Source of the DNA: Lantana camara
Taxonomy: Eukaryota; Streptophyta; Magnoliopsida; Lamiales; Verbenaceae
Assembly: GCA_037501455.1 (NCBI GenBank)
Contig: CM074864.1
Location: 35,428,001 to 35,492,000, forward strand
Direction: 5' to 3'
DNA length: 64,000 bases
Shown here: positions 1 to 10,736 of the stretch, in pieces
Position numbering within the stretch: position 1 is the first letter of the stretch
Layout of the letters: the number at the start of each line of letters is the position of its first letter
Notes under the pieces: generated by a model
The model's database searches: none
What the model saw: only the letters and a program-made list of their open reading frames with translations
Told to the model about the DNA's origin: nothing
Translations under genes and position numbers: made by a program

Positions 1-1154
1 AGCCCTGTTCCACCCCTGCAATCCAACCTCAAACAACAAAGCAACAAGGCAACAACTAAATGCGACACAAAGGGGAATGCTAAGGCTTCAAATAAACAAG
101 GGTTCATGCATCAGAACTCCACAAAATCCAGCCATAATTGAACAAGAAGAGGAAACATAGCTAGGGTTCATGTTAAGGCATGGAATGGGATCAAATTCTT
201 GCAAGAATTCACAAGCACATTAATGGAAACTCAATAACCATGCTTCTAGCATTAATTAAGACCCAAGATATGAAATTAATATCCACTCATGCTCATCATA
301 TCAACCTCCAATTCAATAAATAGGCAAACGATGCATAAGAGCTCTAAAACCTAACTATTCATCTTCAAATTCAATTCCCTCATCTCTAGCATATAATCAA
401 GGTTCAAGGAGTGCAAAATGATCACCATAACAAGGAGAGCAAGAATCATGGATTGCCTTAAGAAATTGGAGCAAGAAAGGCACAAAACTTGAGCTTGAAG
501 GGCTTAACAATGGAGGAATAGCTTGGGAGCTTTCTTCTCTTCTCTTTCCTTTCTCCTTGGTTCGATTTTTAGCATATGGGAGAGAGAGAGATGGCTGAGT
601 TTGGTTGGTAAAAGTCAAGGAAAGTACTAGTGTAATGATAGGCTAGTCTCCAAGTGGCCTATAGGGGCGTTTTAGGGTACGTTTGGAGAAATTTGCATCG
701 TTAGGGGTCGAAACGGTATTGAAAAAGGATAAGGCTTGTTCTATTAGCTCGAAATCGTTGTTTTGAGTCCAATGGTGAAGACGGAACTCGATTCCGAGTT
801 CCCTAGCTCAATTTACAAATTAAGGACTCAAGAATGACCAAATTGCAAATCGGCCCCAAAAGTTAAAACAAAGAGCAATTGAGTCCACTAATGAGTAATC
901 AAGTCCAAAACAAGTTTAAAGCTTGCAATTAAGTCCAAAAATCAAATACCACACATAATTCATGAAGTTAGCATGCTCGGGATTCATAGCCTAGAGTAAT
1001 AAAGGGCAAAAATCGTATCAAATAATCCAAAGAGTCACAAAAGAATATAAAATCAAGTAATAAATGCATCAATTAACATGCAAGAATAAATAAATATGGA
1101 AATTACACTCACACCTGGCACAAACCTGTACGCGTGGTCGGGCGGGGTGTCACA
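1..1154 (-). mobile_element. Element C, 3' LTR (partial; cut by window start)
   Basis: Read on the minus strand, this LTR begins at 1154 with TGTGACACCCCGCCCGACC, the same kind of start (TGTRACRCCCCG) seen in the four related elements of the window. The rest lies left of base 1. The first bases (AGCCCTGTTCC) resemble the stretch just after the palindrome cluster in the B LTRs (AGCCCTGTTATTCC), so the palindromes of this copy would lie just outside the window. No purine tract is obvious next to the LTR (GCTACACAGGT), so the PPT has probably decayed. The small open frame at 397-618 is a chance frame in the LTR. Confidence 0.75.
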
Positions 1155-1951
1155 ACCTGTGTAGCTTACGACAGTTTATACTCATCTTAAAGTCCCGTCT
1201 TCTTCCTAGGATAGGACTAGAGCACTCCACGAAAAAGTACTTAATTGATGAAACTACCTTCTAAGAGCTCATCAACTACGTCTTAAACTCCAACATCCTT
1301 GCTAGAGTCATCCGGTAGGGAGTCTTCGAATAAGGTCCAACTCCAGGATAAAGATCACGATAACCTCAATGTCCCTATCGGGTGGTAACGAATTCCAACC
1401 TTCAAGGAAACATCATGAAAATTTTACTATGATCTTTGTCTCTTCAAGCTTGGGTCGATCCCTCGGATAACCCAAAGGTAAGCCACAAAGCTTATCGCAC
1501 CGTCCCGAAATAACCAACCACTTCAACGAAGGATACAAACGGGCTAGCCTTCAATCTATTACCCGAAAATATCGTTGAGCCCCAGATGGACCTCTTAAAC
1601 GCATCCACCACGCAACGTAGCGCTCGAACACCCATCACACACCTAAGGTAGTTTCGTATCTCAACAAGGCGTCTTCAAGAAGAACCACTGGGCAAGCTCA
1701 ACCCTCACAACTCACCAACCACTCCCGAGTACTCTACCTTACCAAACTCTCTTAAGAAGAGAGTTTGCACAAAAGAAGGCAACAAGCGCAACAACAACAA
1801 GCAATAAGAAGCAACAAGGAAAGAAAGAAAGATAACACATAAACGGGTTTCCCCAAAATTCAAGATGCATGTATGAAATACCATGAATACTTAGTGTACC
1901 TTTCACCATGGCGGTAGGGTCGAACTCGGCATCAAATTCTTCACTTTTCAC

Positions 1952-2857
1952 TTACTTCAACTCAGACTTGACTCGAAATCTTAGAACCACAACTATTTTA
2001 GACTTCGGATTCTTGTTCTTCGGATAACCATTCGCCATATGTCCCGATTCTCCACACTTTAAGCATCTACCAAACTTCTAACGACAAACTTCTTCCATAT
2101 GATTCGGGCCTTGGCAATACAAGCATTAAATTATCTTTAATGGGGAAGACATCGAATGATCCATCTTCGGTAATTGAAGCTTCTTCTTCTTCTTGGTGTC
2201 GTTGACATCTTGGGATTCTTGAGATTTCCTTTGGAAAGCGGGTCTCTTGCTCGAACTCGAACTTGATCCTTTTCCCACATACGAGGTGTGAGACTCTACC
2301 CGTTGATTACCCAAATCCACTTAAACCGCCCTTCTAACTTTCTCGGGCCATGTATGCATCGTTGAAGCTTGGAAGGCTTGTTGAATTTCATCTCTTCGCC
2401 CTTGTATATAACTCTGGACTTTAGGGAAATCTTTGTCGGCTCCCGATCTCTCAAGTTTCACTATAAGGCCATCCATCTTCTTTAACTCTTGTTCAAGATC
2501 CAAGAATTCTTGGAATCTTCTAACCATCACACTTGGAGGAATATATTTGTAGCAGAATTCTCGAATGAATTCCTCCCAAATGAATTCTTCTTCGGACTCT
2601 TCAAATCTTGATTTTACTTCCTTTAACCATTTTGATGTTCGGCATTGGAGTAGACAGGAAGTGCAATCTACCTTTTCTTGTGATGTCCCCGGATAATATT
2701 CCCATATCCACAAAATATCGGATAGCCATTCTTCGGCCTTGATATCATCGCCTCCAAACCACTTCGGCGGATCAAAATCTTCAAACTTCTTGTATACCGA
2801 AAGCACTTGCTTCACTTGTCCTTATTTAGATGATATATATTGATGTCGAGATGCCAT
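1952..2857 (-). pseudogene. gag: Ty3/gypsy gag (capsid plus nucleocapsid), inactivated by stops
   Basis: One 302-codon frame runs from ATG at 2857 to a stop at 1952 with no frameshift, but it is closed by four in-frame stops (codon 12, 2321-2323, 2126-2128, and between the two zinc knuckles). The capsid part (about 2815-2321) shows the Retrotrans_gag pattern: FDPPKWFGGDD, then AEEWLSDI, WIWEYYPG, CTSCLLQC, WEEFIREFCYKYIP and a FLDLEQ segment. A Ser/Lys-rich linker follows (2320-2126). The nucleocapsid (2125-2022) has one complete knuckle of CX2CX4HX4C form (CLYCQGPNHMEEVC) and a second (CLKCGESGHMANGY) whose last Cys is Tyr. Capsid and nucleocapsid package the RNA genome. The ATG sits two bases after a good splice acceptor, which is why I chose this start. 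Confidence 0.85.
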
Positions 2858-2858
2858 C

Positions 2859-3010
2859 CTGAAATAAGAAAATAATTCCAAATATCGATGCATGCAGGGT
2901 TTAGTGCATGTTCATCTGAACAATTAATACAAATAATACAAATAAGTCACTTAAAAGTGTGAATAAATGCAAACAAACACATAATCCTAAGCCAAATAAC
3001 CTAGACAGAC
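2859..3010 (-). other. Probable leader intron of element C
   Basis: Minus-strand donor CAG|GTCTGT and acceptor TTATTTCAG|GATGG bracket 152 T-rich bases, and the gag ATG follows the acceptor at once. The exon in front of it (GGAGCTTTAGTGTCGTATCAG region) resembles the first exon of A, B and D, which also have a leader intron. Splicing is inferred from sequence only. Confidence 0.5.
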
Positions 3011-3047
3011 CTGATACGACACTAAAGCTCCAGTTTTGCAACCAAGA

Positions 3048-3059
3048 GCTCTGGTACCA
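3048..3059 (-). other. Primer-binding site of element C
   Basis: The minus strand reads TGGTACCAGAGC, one change from TGGTATCAGAGC, the complement of the 3' end of plant initiator Met-tRNA. It lies 8 bases inside the LTR edge, as in A and D. It primes minus-strand cDNA synthesis. Confidence 0.8.
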
Positions 3060-3067
3060 CCTTAGGA

Positions 3068-3916
3068 TGTAGCAACCCAGAGCGCAGAGCACTACATCCC
3101 CCGCACCATAGCCCGGCACGTGTAACGAAATAGAAAGTCCGTATACGCACCAAGCTACAACGAACATGAGACAAACAAAATCTCTCCTAGGCTAGGCGGT
3201 CTAGACCCTAATACAGAGTGCGCAATAAAATGAATAACAAACACAGAAGCACCAAGATTCAAACATACCGATATACATGCTTAGGATATAAATAGATATG
3301 CAAAATATAGCGAGTTAAATCATATACAAATACTCACATGTTTGAATCATAATCATATACATAAATTCCAAAAGCTCAAAATTGCATGAGACTCGCTACG
3401 GAACTCCAAGACTTGAAAGACAACCGCCGCGTAGCTCAAACTCCAAAACCAACACCTGCAACTCAAAAGAAACAAGGGGAAAAAAAAAACAACGAAGAGG
3501 GGTCAGTCCTAAAGACTAGTGAGGGGGCTAACACACGCACACGTGTACATACGTAAGAGCATAGCATATTCAAAATTAAAGGGCTCATGAACCGGGGGGT
3601 GGTTTTTGCATTCTAAAACATTTTAGCCTGTGATATTATATATAAAGAAAAGGTTTAAGGCCGAAGGCCAAAATCAACCAAGTTTTAGAATTTGAAGTCC
3701 ACTTCCATTTGACGAACTATATTCGAAATCAAAATCACACTAACTCGGCGAGTACGAGTTTCCAACCAACCTACTTCATAATCATAATCAAAATCAAACA
3801 AAAAACTAAAATCCAAGTCAATCCCATCTTCGCCTTTTGGGGAAGAGAGGCGTGAGCCCCTCAACCTCTGTTCTCTCTTCATAAATTTGAGTCGGGGGAT
3901 CCTACCAGCTCCACCG
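3068..3916 (-). mobile_element. Element C, 5' LTR, segment 1
   Basis: The LTR begins TGTAGCAACCCAGAGCGC and then shows the superfamily pattern (CACTACATCCCCCGCACC, later a CTCGGCGAGTACGAG stretch). It is interrupted after CACCG (3912-3916) by a copia LTR; the same CACCG reappears at 31365, where the C LTR resumes. Open frames here are chance frames. Confidence 0.7.
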
Positions 3917-4655
3917 TGTTATGAATAGTGCCCTTAAAGCAGCTTTTGGCTTTACTATTTCCTTGTAATATCACAAACAGTCTTTGAATAATAAACGGAA
4001 TGATTTTGTTCATAGGCAATCACTTCTTTATATGTTTATTTATATCTGTTTGGGTTGACTGTGTTTTGCATATATTGAACTCCCCTAATCCGATAAGGTC
4101 GTTAAGAACTTTGTCGTTATGGGAACGGCACATGAAATAAGTTCTTAACTCCATAGGCGAGGATTAGAAACTTCTCCAAGTCGATGAGTCCGACAGACAG
4201 TGGGAGTGTCGACCTTGACTCTGCTGAGACTTGCTTGTGTGATTATGTACTTTTGAAGGATCACTCGGTTTCATGGAGTGATAAGTGCATATGTTGATGC
4301 GTTCATAATACATAAGGGTGATTGTTACAAGAACTTCATCACTGAGATGTCCCGCGTGAGAACATTGCTAAATGGGAAAGGAAGTTTCCTGAAACATCCA
4401 GATTAGGAAATATCTCACAGGTCAATGACGTGATTTATTAATCCTTATACTTGAGATTTTGTAATGTCTCATATGAGCTAACTCTGTAATCTTTGATATA
4501 GACTCAAAAGGGTGTCGCCATATAGACACCTGAACCACGGCCTATGTTGGGATTACACAAGTGGTATATATAGAATTAGCAGAATCGATAAAAGACCTAC
4601 ACTTGTTAAGAACAAGAAAGATCTCTTACAGATTAAGTTGTTCGTAGTCCATTAA
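3917..4655 (+). mobile_element. Solo copia LTR, first part
   Basis: The plus strand starts TGTTATGAATAGTGCCC, matching the minus-strand start TGTTAGGAATAGTGCCC of the complete copia element at 39167-48462, and similarity continues (AATATCACA, GTCTTTGAATAATA, CATAGGCAA, ACTTCTTTATATG). It breaks at 4655, where element A is inserted with target duplication ATTAA (4651-4655 and 30084-30088). The second part is at 30084-31364. No copia interior is present, so this is a solo LTR left by LTR-LTR recombination. Confidence 0.85.
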
Positions 4656-4918
4656 TGTAGCACCCGGGACGATATGCACCATATAATCATTATAGCTCGG
4701 CGAGTGAGCGTGCACCATCTCCAACCAAACTCTGACCGTGAACGAAAAATATCATTATCATATTGAATAAGCGATCATGTAATACATTATAATACATGCA
4801 AGCTAAATAACATAACATAAGACATAGTCGTTTGGGCAATCCGTGTCCCAGCTTTCCCGCACGGTGCATAACAATCATAACATAACATAATCATAAAGAT
4901 AGGATCCAACCTTCTTCC

Positions 4919-4956
4919 TCCAGGTAGTGGACGGGCATACAAGACCCGGCCACCTC
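4919..4956. repeat. Conserved LTR hairpin, element A 3' LTR
   Basis: GTGGACGGG, a short loop, then CCCGGCCAC form a stem. The same hairpin is in A 5' LTR (about 11640), both D LTRs (about 32826 and 49062) and both E LTRs (about 52536 and 58916). In E the outer pair is changed on both arms (ATGG/CCAT), which keeps the stem. Confidence 0.55.
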
Positions 4957-6263
4957 ATACATAGTGGCTAGTGAGGTCCATGAACCCTCAAAAGCCCGAT
5001 TAGCGTTTCCTCGTCAAAACTCCTAACGAGGTCCGTTTCGCCGCAGTTCATAGTGGAAGTAGCACATGGGATCACCGTCGGCCTTTGCCTCCCTAGATAG
5101 CCACATGTACTAAGTTCCTGGGCCCATGTTCATACATACATGCATAATCTCGCTAAAACATTTCAATTCATGAAAACATAACATATTTCGTAATTCTTGA
5201 GAAAAGGTTTGCTCGATAATAATTTACTCGATGACTCCACTTGAAAATAACAAATATATGTACATAAGGTTTTGGCCAAAACTTATCACATAACGGTTGT
5301 AGGGTTTGATACATAACTAGAACGAAAACACCCTCACCTAGAACATGGCGATACAAGGACACAAGCTAGGCCGGGTGCCTATTGATCACGATATCTCCAC
5401 CCTGGGGATGAACTGTACAAGAGAAGGAACAATGTGTACTCGTTAGAATTGACTCAACATGAAACCACATAGACGCACGGCATGTTATGTACTTGGTATG
5501 AGATACATAAGGAGTATAACTCATGTTATGATGTCATATAATCAAGTAATTCATTCCAAACGTTCAATACATGGTTGTTTCATATTCATGCATTTCATAT
5601 ATTTCAAGATTCCTATCAAATCAAGGCCACAAACTTCATATAGTATTCATAGCACATATTTAAACATGTTTAAAATGCATATAATAGCATACATTGGGAA
5701 TTCCTAAAGTTAAAGTTCGTATAAAGGCAACGAATACAAAGGAAGCGATACAAAGTAACACATAAAAGCATATGAATTCATAATTCAAGAACGGGCATTC
5801 CAATCAGGCCATAAATTTGAAATATACAACCTACCACATAATAAAACATGTTAAATAAGCATATGGATCAATTAAAACACATACAAAGGACAAGGGGGTG
5901 GAAGGAACGCAGGGCGATGGATTTTGGCGAACGTTGACAGTTTTTCGGAAATGAACGAGTTGTAGGAAATTGGAGATATCTCAAGTTCTAAAAGTTGGCA
6001 TTTAGGTTTTGTTTCTTGGAAATGAAACTAGACACATAGAGCTTTTTCAATGGTATGTGGCTTTAATCTTTGTTCAAATCGAGGTGAAAATGGCATAGGT
6101 TTGAAGTTGGGTCAATGCAGAGTTTCGGCAAAGTAGCGACACAATTTTAAAACGATCATATCTCACAAATGGGAAAAGATATTGAGCTGATTCCAACATT
6201 GTTGTAGACTTCAAGAGGTTTCTAACGGTTTAAAAATCAGGTCAATCTGAGTTCGGATGAGGG

Positions 6264-6388
6264 AGTACCCGGCCGGGCAAAATACAAGACAAAATCTACC
6301 CGGCCGGGGAAAAAGAGTGCAGAAACTCACTGGAGTAAAGTACCAGACCGGGTACTTTTTAGCCCAAAAAACTACCTGCCCGAGTAGT
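6264..6388. repeat. GC-palindrome cluster, element A 3' LTR
   Basis: Four units about 35 bases apart: GTACCCGGCCGGGCA, TACCCGGCCGGGG, AGTACCAGACCGGGTACT and ACTACCTGCCCGAGTAGT. Several are damaged relative to the other A LTR (29010-29134), where units 3 and 4 are perfect or nearly so. Confidence 0.75.
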
Positions 6389-7339
6389 CCTTCTGGGCGA
6401 GAAAAAGAAGCAAAACGGGGGGTTGTTCGTGGAGGGAAGAAAGGAGGCAAAAATCACAACAAAACTCAACCCAAATCACCTAAAACATGTAATATATCAT
6501 GTAGGAATGTCAAATGCAAGTTTAGAACAAATTAAAGCACATTAATTCACAAACCCACACACACATATATATATATATACATACACCTATATACACAAAT
6601 ATACATACACATACTCTTGCTCTAAGATTTCCAACAATTAGGCATTGAATTCATAGATTATCATATACTCATGCATATTCACACAAGATTTCAAGTTATA
6701 AAGCAAGAATCATAAAACCCTAGTTATCACCCAACATATACATATACATATATACACTCATATACCTTGGAAAGGAAGAAGAAGGGGATGAAATGGTTGG
6801 AGCTTGGATTCTTAGACCAAAACTTGAAGAAATTATCTTGTCCCCTTGTTTGCTAGCTTGGATCGATCATATGAAGAAGGAAGAAGGAGTTAGGAGCTCT
6901 TGTTTAGCTAGAAGAAATAAAAGAAGAAGAAAGAGGTTGCAAGGGGTGTGGATCGTGTAAATGGAGAGGGAAAAGGGAAGAAATTGCACTTTGGTCCTTT
7001 GAGAATTTAAGTGAGTCAATTAAGGACCCATGGGTTAATAGATGAATAATTGAGGTCCAATTCAAGGTTCGATTGAGTCCAAGGATTTCACATAATTTCA
7101 AATAAGTGCATAAATGAAATAAAACATTAATTAGCAAGTATACAAGTAGTAAATTAATTTAAATAACATAGTCAAAGATCACCTAAATCATATAGAGATC
7201 ACATAATGACAATTAATTCACGAAAGTAAAGTATATTAAAAGTCTACTTAGCAAATAAAACACATATAAGTCACATAACTCTCGGTCTAATCCCACTCGT
7301 GACGTCATACCTGACATGCCGAGAAATCGGGGCGTTACA

Positions 7340-7355
7340 ACCTCTCCCCCTTAAG
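7340..7355 (-). other. Polypurine tract of element A
   Basis: The minus strand reads CTTAAGGGGGAGAGGT directly against the LTR start TGTAACGCC. This is the plus-strand DNA primer site; CTTAAGGGGGAG is shared with D and E, and nearly with B. Confidence 0.85.
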
Positions 7356-7558
7356 AGGACCTGGTCCCCAGGTCCACTGTCTTGATTTCTGAACTCTGCG
7401 TACTTTCTCGTGTTCATCCCACACGGGTTAGCAACTCTCCGTCAAGAATTAGCTCGGAAAAGGTCTTCTTGCAATAAGGGGTTTTCAATTGCTGTTAGAT
7501 CACGACCCTTAACTCTCCCAAACCTAAGCACTCGAAAATCTAAACAGGTAGCTGGTAA

Positions 7559-7673
7559 GGAAAGAACCCCGTCTTTCGAAAAACAAAGAGAGAGTCCCAT
7601 CTCTCACAAACAACAAGAGAGAACCCCGTCTCTCAAACAACAATGAGAGAACCCCGTCTCTCAAACAACAACA
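7559..7673. repeat. GAGAG-CTCTC hairpin minisatellite, element A
   Basis: Four units of about 28-30 bp, each with a short inverted repeat around ACCCCGT. Three read GAGAG...CTCTC; the first reads GAAAG...CTTTC, changed on both arms. The array lies between the intron-3 acceptor and the polypurine tract. Confidence 0.8.
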
Positions 7674-7681
7674 CAACAAAC

Positions 7682-7875
7682 CTGAAGAAAAGATAAATAA
7701 ACAATCACGTATATATCATACATGAGGCAGGTACGGAATATCAAGTAAATCAAGTATCATTCATATAAGAGCAGCTAACACAACAAGCGATCACAACGTA
7801 CATACTATCATAAAATTGTTCAAATTAAAGTTGCATGTATGTATATGTGCTATGAATGTTTGGTGTTCCGTTCAC
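7682..7875 (-). other. Probable intron 3 of element A
   Basis: Donor ATG|GTGAACGG and a strong pyrimidine-rich acceptor TTTTCTTCAG|GTTTG enclose 194 T-rich bases on the minus strand. The donor-side sequence GTGAACGG...CATTCAT is shared with intron 2 and with the other elements. Confidence 0.55.
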
Positions 7876-7938
7876 CATAGTGATAAATTGATGATGATGC
7901 TTCCTTTACCCGTGTCAATGAATTAACCCATGGTTGAG

Positions 7939-8139
7939 TTATTTCTTAACTCCTTTGGTTCTATCCTTAAGCACACGCCCGGTCCTCAATCCATCCCATC
8001 TTTCAACTAACTCGGTCTCGAATCCTTTTTCTTCTCTTTCACTTTGCCCGTCCAAATTCTTAAGTGTTCTCTTGGCCTCAATCCAATCGACTCGTTCTCC
8101 CAACAAATCACATTTGGTATCCTCGGTTGTTTGAGTCAT
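7939..8139 (-). CDS. Short open frame upstream of intron 3, element A (unrecognised)
   Basis: This 66-residue frame is charged and likely helical (DLLGERVDWIEAKRTLKNLD). It lies upstream of the intron-3 donor, in the same place as short helical frames in B (16115-16312) and D (35923-36366). The sequences are too diverged to call homologous. It might be a fragment of a gag coiled-coil or mere chance. Confidence 0.2.
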   Translation of the reverse strand: MTQTTEDTKCDLLGERVDWIEAKRTLKNLDGQSEREEKGFETELVERWDGLRTGRVLKDRTKGVKK

Positions 8140-8907
8140 TCTGCCATTAGTTCGAATTATGATGTCTAACTCTTACGGTGTCCCCGGTTTATCATGGAAA
8201 ACGGTTGACATACCCGTAAATCGTCTCATCTTAAAGGTTCAATTGCAGTGACTCTCACTTTTCCCGTCAAGAAATATGATGATCTAGTTGATCTTTCCTT
8301 TACACGATATCCTCTTTACCATTTCTTCTAATTCCTCCATACCTCCATCATCTTAGGTATCCGAGACACGTCAGGTAAAACTCTATCTTTCAAATCCTTA
8401 GGAGATTGAGTTCGTGTTTGTCTTCGAATTAGAGGTCAACGGTGTTATTCGCAATCATTAGTTATCCTTCTTTCATCTTGATACGATTAATAAGTGTCCT
8501 TTAAGCTTGCAACTTTGTGCACTTAGGTACCCTTTCCTCTCAACAACTTCTTGAACTTTCGAAATCACGGTCTAGACATTCTTCGGATGCCAAAATTCTC
8601 CATCTTATCCCTTATAGCTTTGTAGGGTCCCGTGATTCGTCAAGTCTTGCATTCCCATTGTTCGTACTAAAAGTAGTTCTCTTGACCCAACCAGAAGCTC
8701 GAGTTTATTCCTCGATCGTACTCTCCCCCTTAGTTTCCACCATGGCTCATTGAACTTGATCCATCATTTCTTTAACCCTAATTCCCAACTTCTTCAAAAT
8801 TTCCGTTGCACCCTTGTCTACTTCGCAACCCAAGATTCCTTTCCTTTCTTGATCGAAATTCGACTCGTTTTGAAATGGTAGGGGATGAGCGGATTAGAGA
8901 AGACTTT

Positions 8908-9089
8908 CTATCAAACAAAGACTAAACTATGCATGTCGGGTAAGAATGTTCAATGCATGTCACATATTTTCACAATTAAAGTATGTAACACACTTAGACA
9001 ATTATTTCAATTAAATATACATAATTAAAATTTAAAAAAAAATTAATATGATGGATGATGCATGTGCCATGAATGCAAGTACCGTTCAC
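8908..9089 (-). other. Probable intron 2 of element A
   Basis: Donor TTTG|GTGAACGGTAC and acceptor TTTGATAG|AAAG enclose 182 bases. Before the acceptor is a branch-like stretch (TTACCCGACATGCAT) that recurs in B, D and E. The donor is followed by GCATTCATGGCACATGCAT, common to all four elements. Confidence 0.6.
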
Positions 9090-10444
9090 CAAAGAGGGAA
9101 GCTTTTATCTTGACAATTTGATCCTTTGTCCTCGAATTCATCGATAACTTCTTACTTACCCATGGTCTTCTACTTCCTTAATTCATCTTACATCCATCCA
9201 TGCTTCCCAGATCCGTATTTGTTGTTAAATTCCAATCTTCTATACCTGAACATCTTGATACCTCAATCTGCCCAAATAACAATTTCCAAGTTCTTTTTTA
9301 CTTCTTTGTACCTCTTGTGAGACCCCAAGCTCCGAAGTTATCCTCAAACCCCAATCTTTCAACATTCACGAAATCGGTTTCGCTAGTCTCCCTAAATTTC
9401 GGTTCCAACTTGTAGGGTTTCCACCATGGTCGTCACCTTGATCGTAGTCTCCTCATTTCCTTCTTCGTGAGCTCATAAGGGTCAATGAATTCAGCTTCCA
9501 TGATTGTATGATCTTATTGTTCCGTTTCGATCAAGTTATCGAACTTGAATATCAATTTAGGTACCTTGACTTCCCATAGCTTTATATGGATTACGTCGTT
9601 GTTTGGTTCCTCTACTTGTCACCTTCATGAATCCAAAATGGTTTGGTCTCCATCCCAATCCGAGCTTTATTTTAGCATCCCAAAGTATGTCAACTCATCT
9701 CTTATCTGATTCTTTACCGTAGTTGTTATCTTGACCAAAAACTTCTCGCTCTAGCCTTAAAGAATTTCCCGTGGTCGAGCAACTTCATAAACATTCCAAG
9801 ATCGTATGCTTTCATTCTCACTCCGGGTTGAACTGACGAATTTAATTGTTGATTCGAGTATCTTGGTCATCTTTTTTTGTAATTCCAAAAATAAAGTGGT
9901 CTCTAGCTTTCTTCCACTAGCCTCATTCCAAAACCCGAAGTATCTCGACATGTTTCTTTACTCCAAATTCCTCTTTATTTTAAAAATTATAAACTCCCTT
10001 TTTCATAATTAAGCTTCTCGGTTCTTAGCTTCAATTCGGATCATTTATTTTAACTCAAGTTTTCTTCTTTGGTCTTCTAAACCCGGAGGTTGTGAACCTT
10101 TGGTACCTTCAAGTTTTCATTTCACCTCCTTCTTGGACTAAACGAATCCCATGCCCGGTTGATCGACTCCCTTCGCGATATAGAGAGGTATGTGTTTATT
10201 TTGTGGATATAAACATCACACCCTCATACTAATACTTCATTCATTCTAAATCTTCACCCAGAATTTAATTCCCTTCTTGAGCTCGAACTCTCAACCTATA
10301 CCCTTGTCATAAGAATCACCAATTATCCCCAAAGCCTTCTAAATTCAATAGCTCTTCATTAAATCGCCCACACTCAAAGGAGGAACTTGTGCAAAGTGGT
10401 TATAATCATCGGGATTGGCCGTGGTTTGATATTATAGTAATATC
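9090..10444 (-). other. Element A exon 2 region, no recognisable protein
   Basis: These 1355 bases lie between intron-1 acceptor and intron-2 donor. They begin ATATTACTATAATATC then AAACCACGG, a start shared with D and E. Read on the minus strand I find no zinc knuckle or pol motif; open frames (9126-9415, 9757-10012) are short and not shared between elements. Confidence 0.45.
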
Positions 10445-10638
10445 CTACAATTCACAACTCAACTCAAATATAATGCATGACGAATAATAAATGCATATGA
10501 CACATAATTAGCATCAAAAGCATGTATTAATGCAAAATACAATGCGTAAATTAACAAAATCTAAGTTAAACACATTTAATAATATATTTTCCATGTCAAG
10601 TTTTCAATAACGATGCTCATAATCAATGAGGTGCACAC
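10445..10638 (-). other. Probable intron 1 (leader) of element A
   Basis: Donor CAAC|GTGTGCACC and acceptor GAATTGTAG|GATATT enclose 194 AT-rich bases on the minus strand. D uses the same boundaries (38685-38887) and B nearly so. Confidence 0.6.
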
Positions 10639-10715
10639 GTTGACATGTTGTTCCTAAGACGTTTGACCTACACTTGACACGACCCGACACAAGGAACCCC
10701 GATTTTGTAACCTGG

Positions 10716-10727
10716 GGCTCTGATACC
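10716..10727 (-). other. Primer-binding site of element A
   Basis: The minus strand reads GGTATCAGAGCC, complementary to the initiator Met-tRNA 3' end, nine bases inside the 5' LTR edge. Confidence 0.88.
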
Positions 10728-10736
10728 TCTTAAGGA

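Larger units (their letters stand above)
1155..3067 (-). mobile_element. Element C interior: gag-only Ty3-type retrotransposon body
   Basis: This 1.9 kb lies between the PBS at 3048-3059 and the start of the 3' LTR at 1154. It holds one recognisable gene remnant, gag (1952-2857), a probable leader intron (2859-3010), and downstream of gag a splice-donor-like G|GTGAAAGG at 1906 matching the conserved donor motif of elements A, B, D and E. I find no protease, integrase, reverse transcriptase or RNase H. That architecture matches the TR-GAG type of non-autonomous element. The stretch 1155-1900 shows no other gene. Confidence 0.75.
4656..7339 (-). mobile_element. Element A, 3' LTR
   Basis: This copy is 2684 bp. 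It ends at 7339 in GGGGCGTTACA beside a polypurine tract. Compared with the other A LTR it lacks about 635 bp near its left end: after GGGACGATATGCACC it jumps to ATAATCATTATAGCTCGG, which lies about 660 bp into the other copy. It contains the LTR hairpin near 4920-4955 and a palindrome cluster at 6264-6388. Frames at 6211-6535 and 6904-7137 are chance frames. Confidence 0.85.

Noticed and set aside
1739..1951. Hydrophobic frame after gag in element C, possibly protease or a membrane peptide
   Set aside because: It lacks a D-[ST]-G active site, and its T-rich tail follows a splice-donor motif, so it is probably intron or untranslated sequence.
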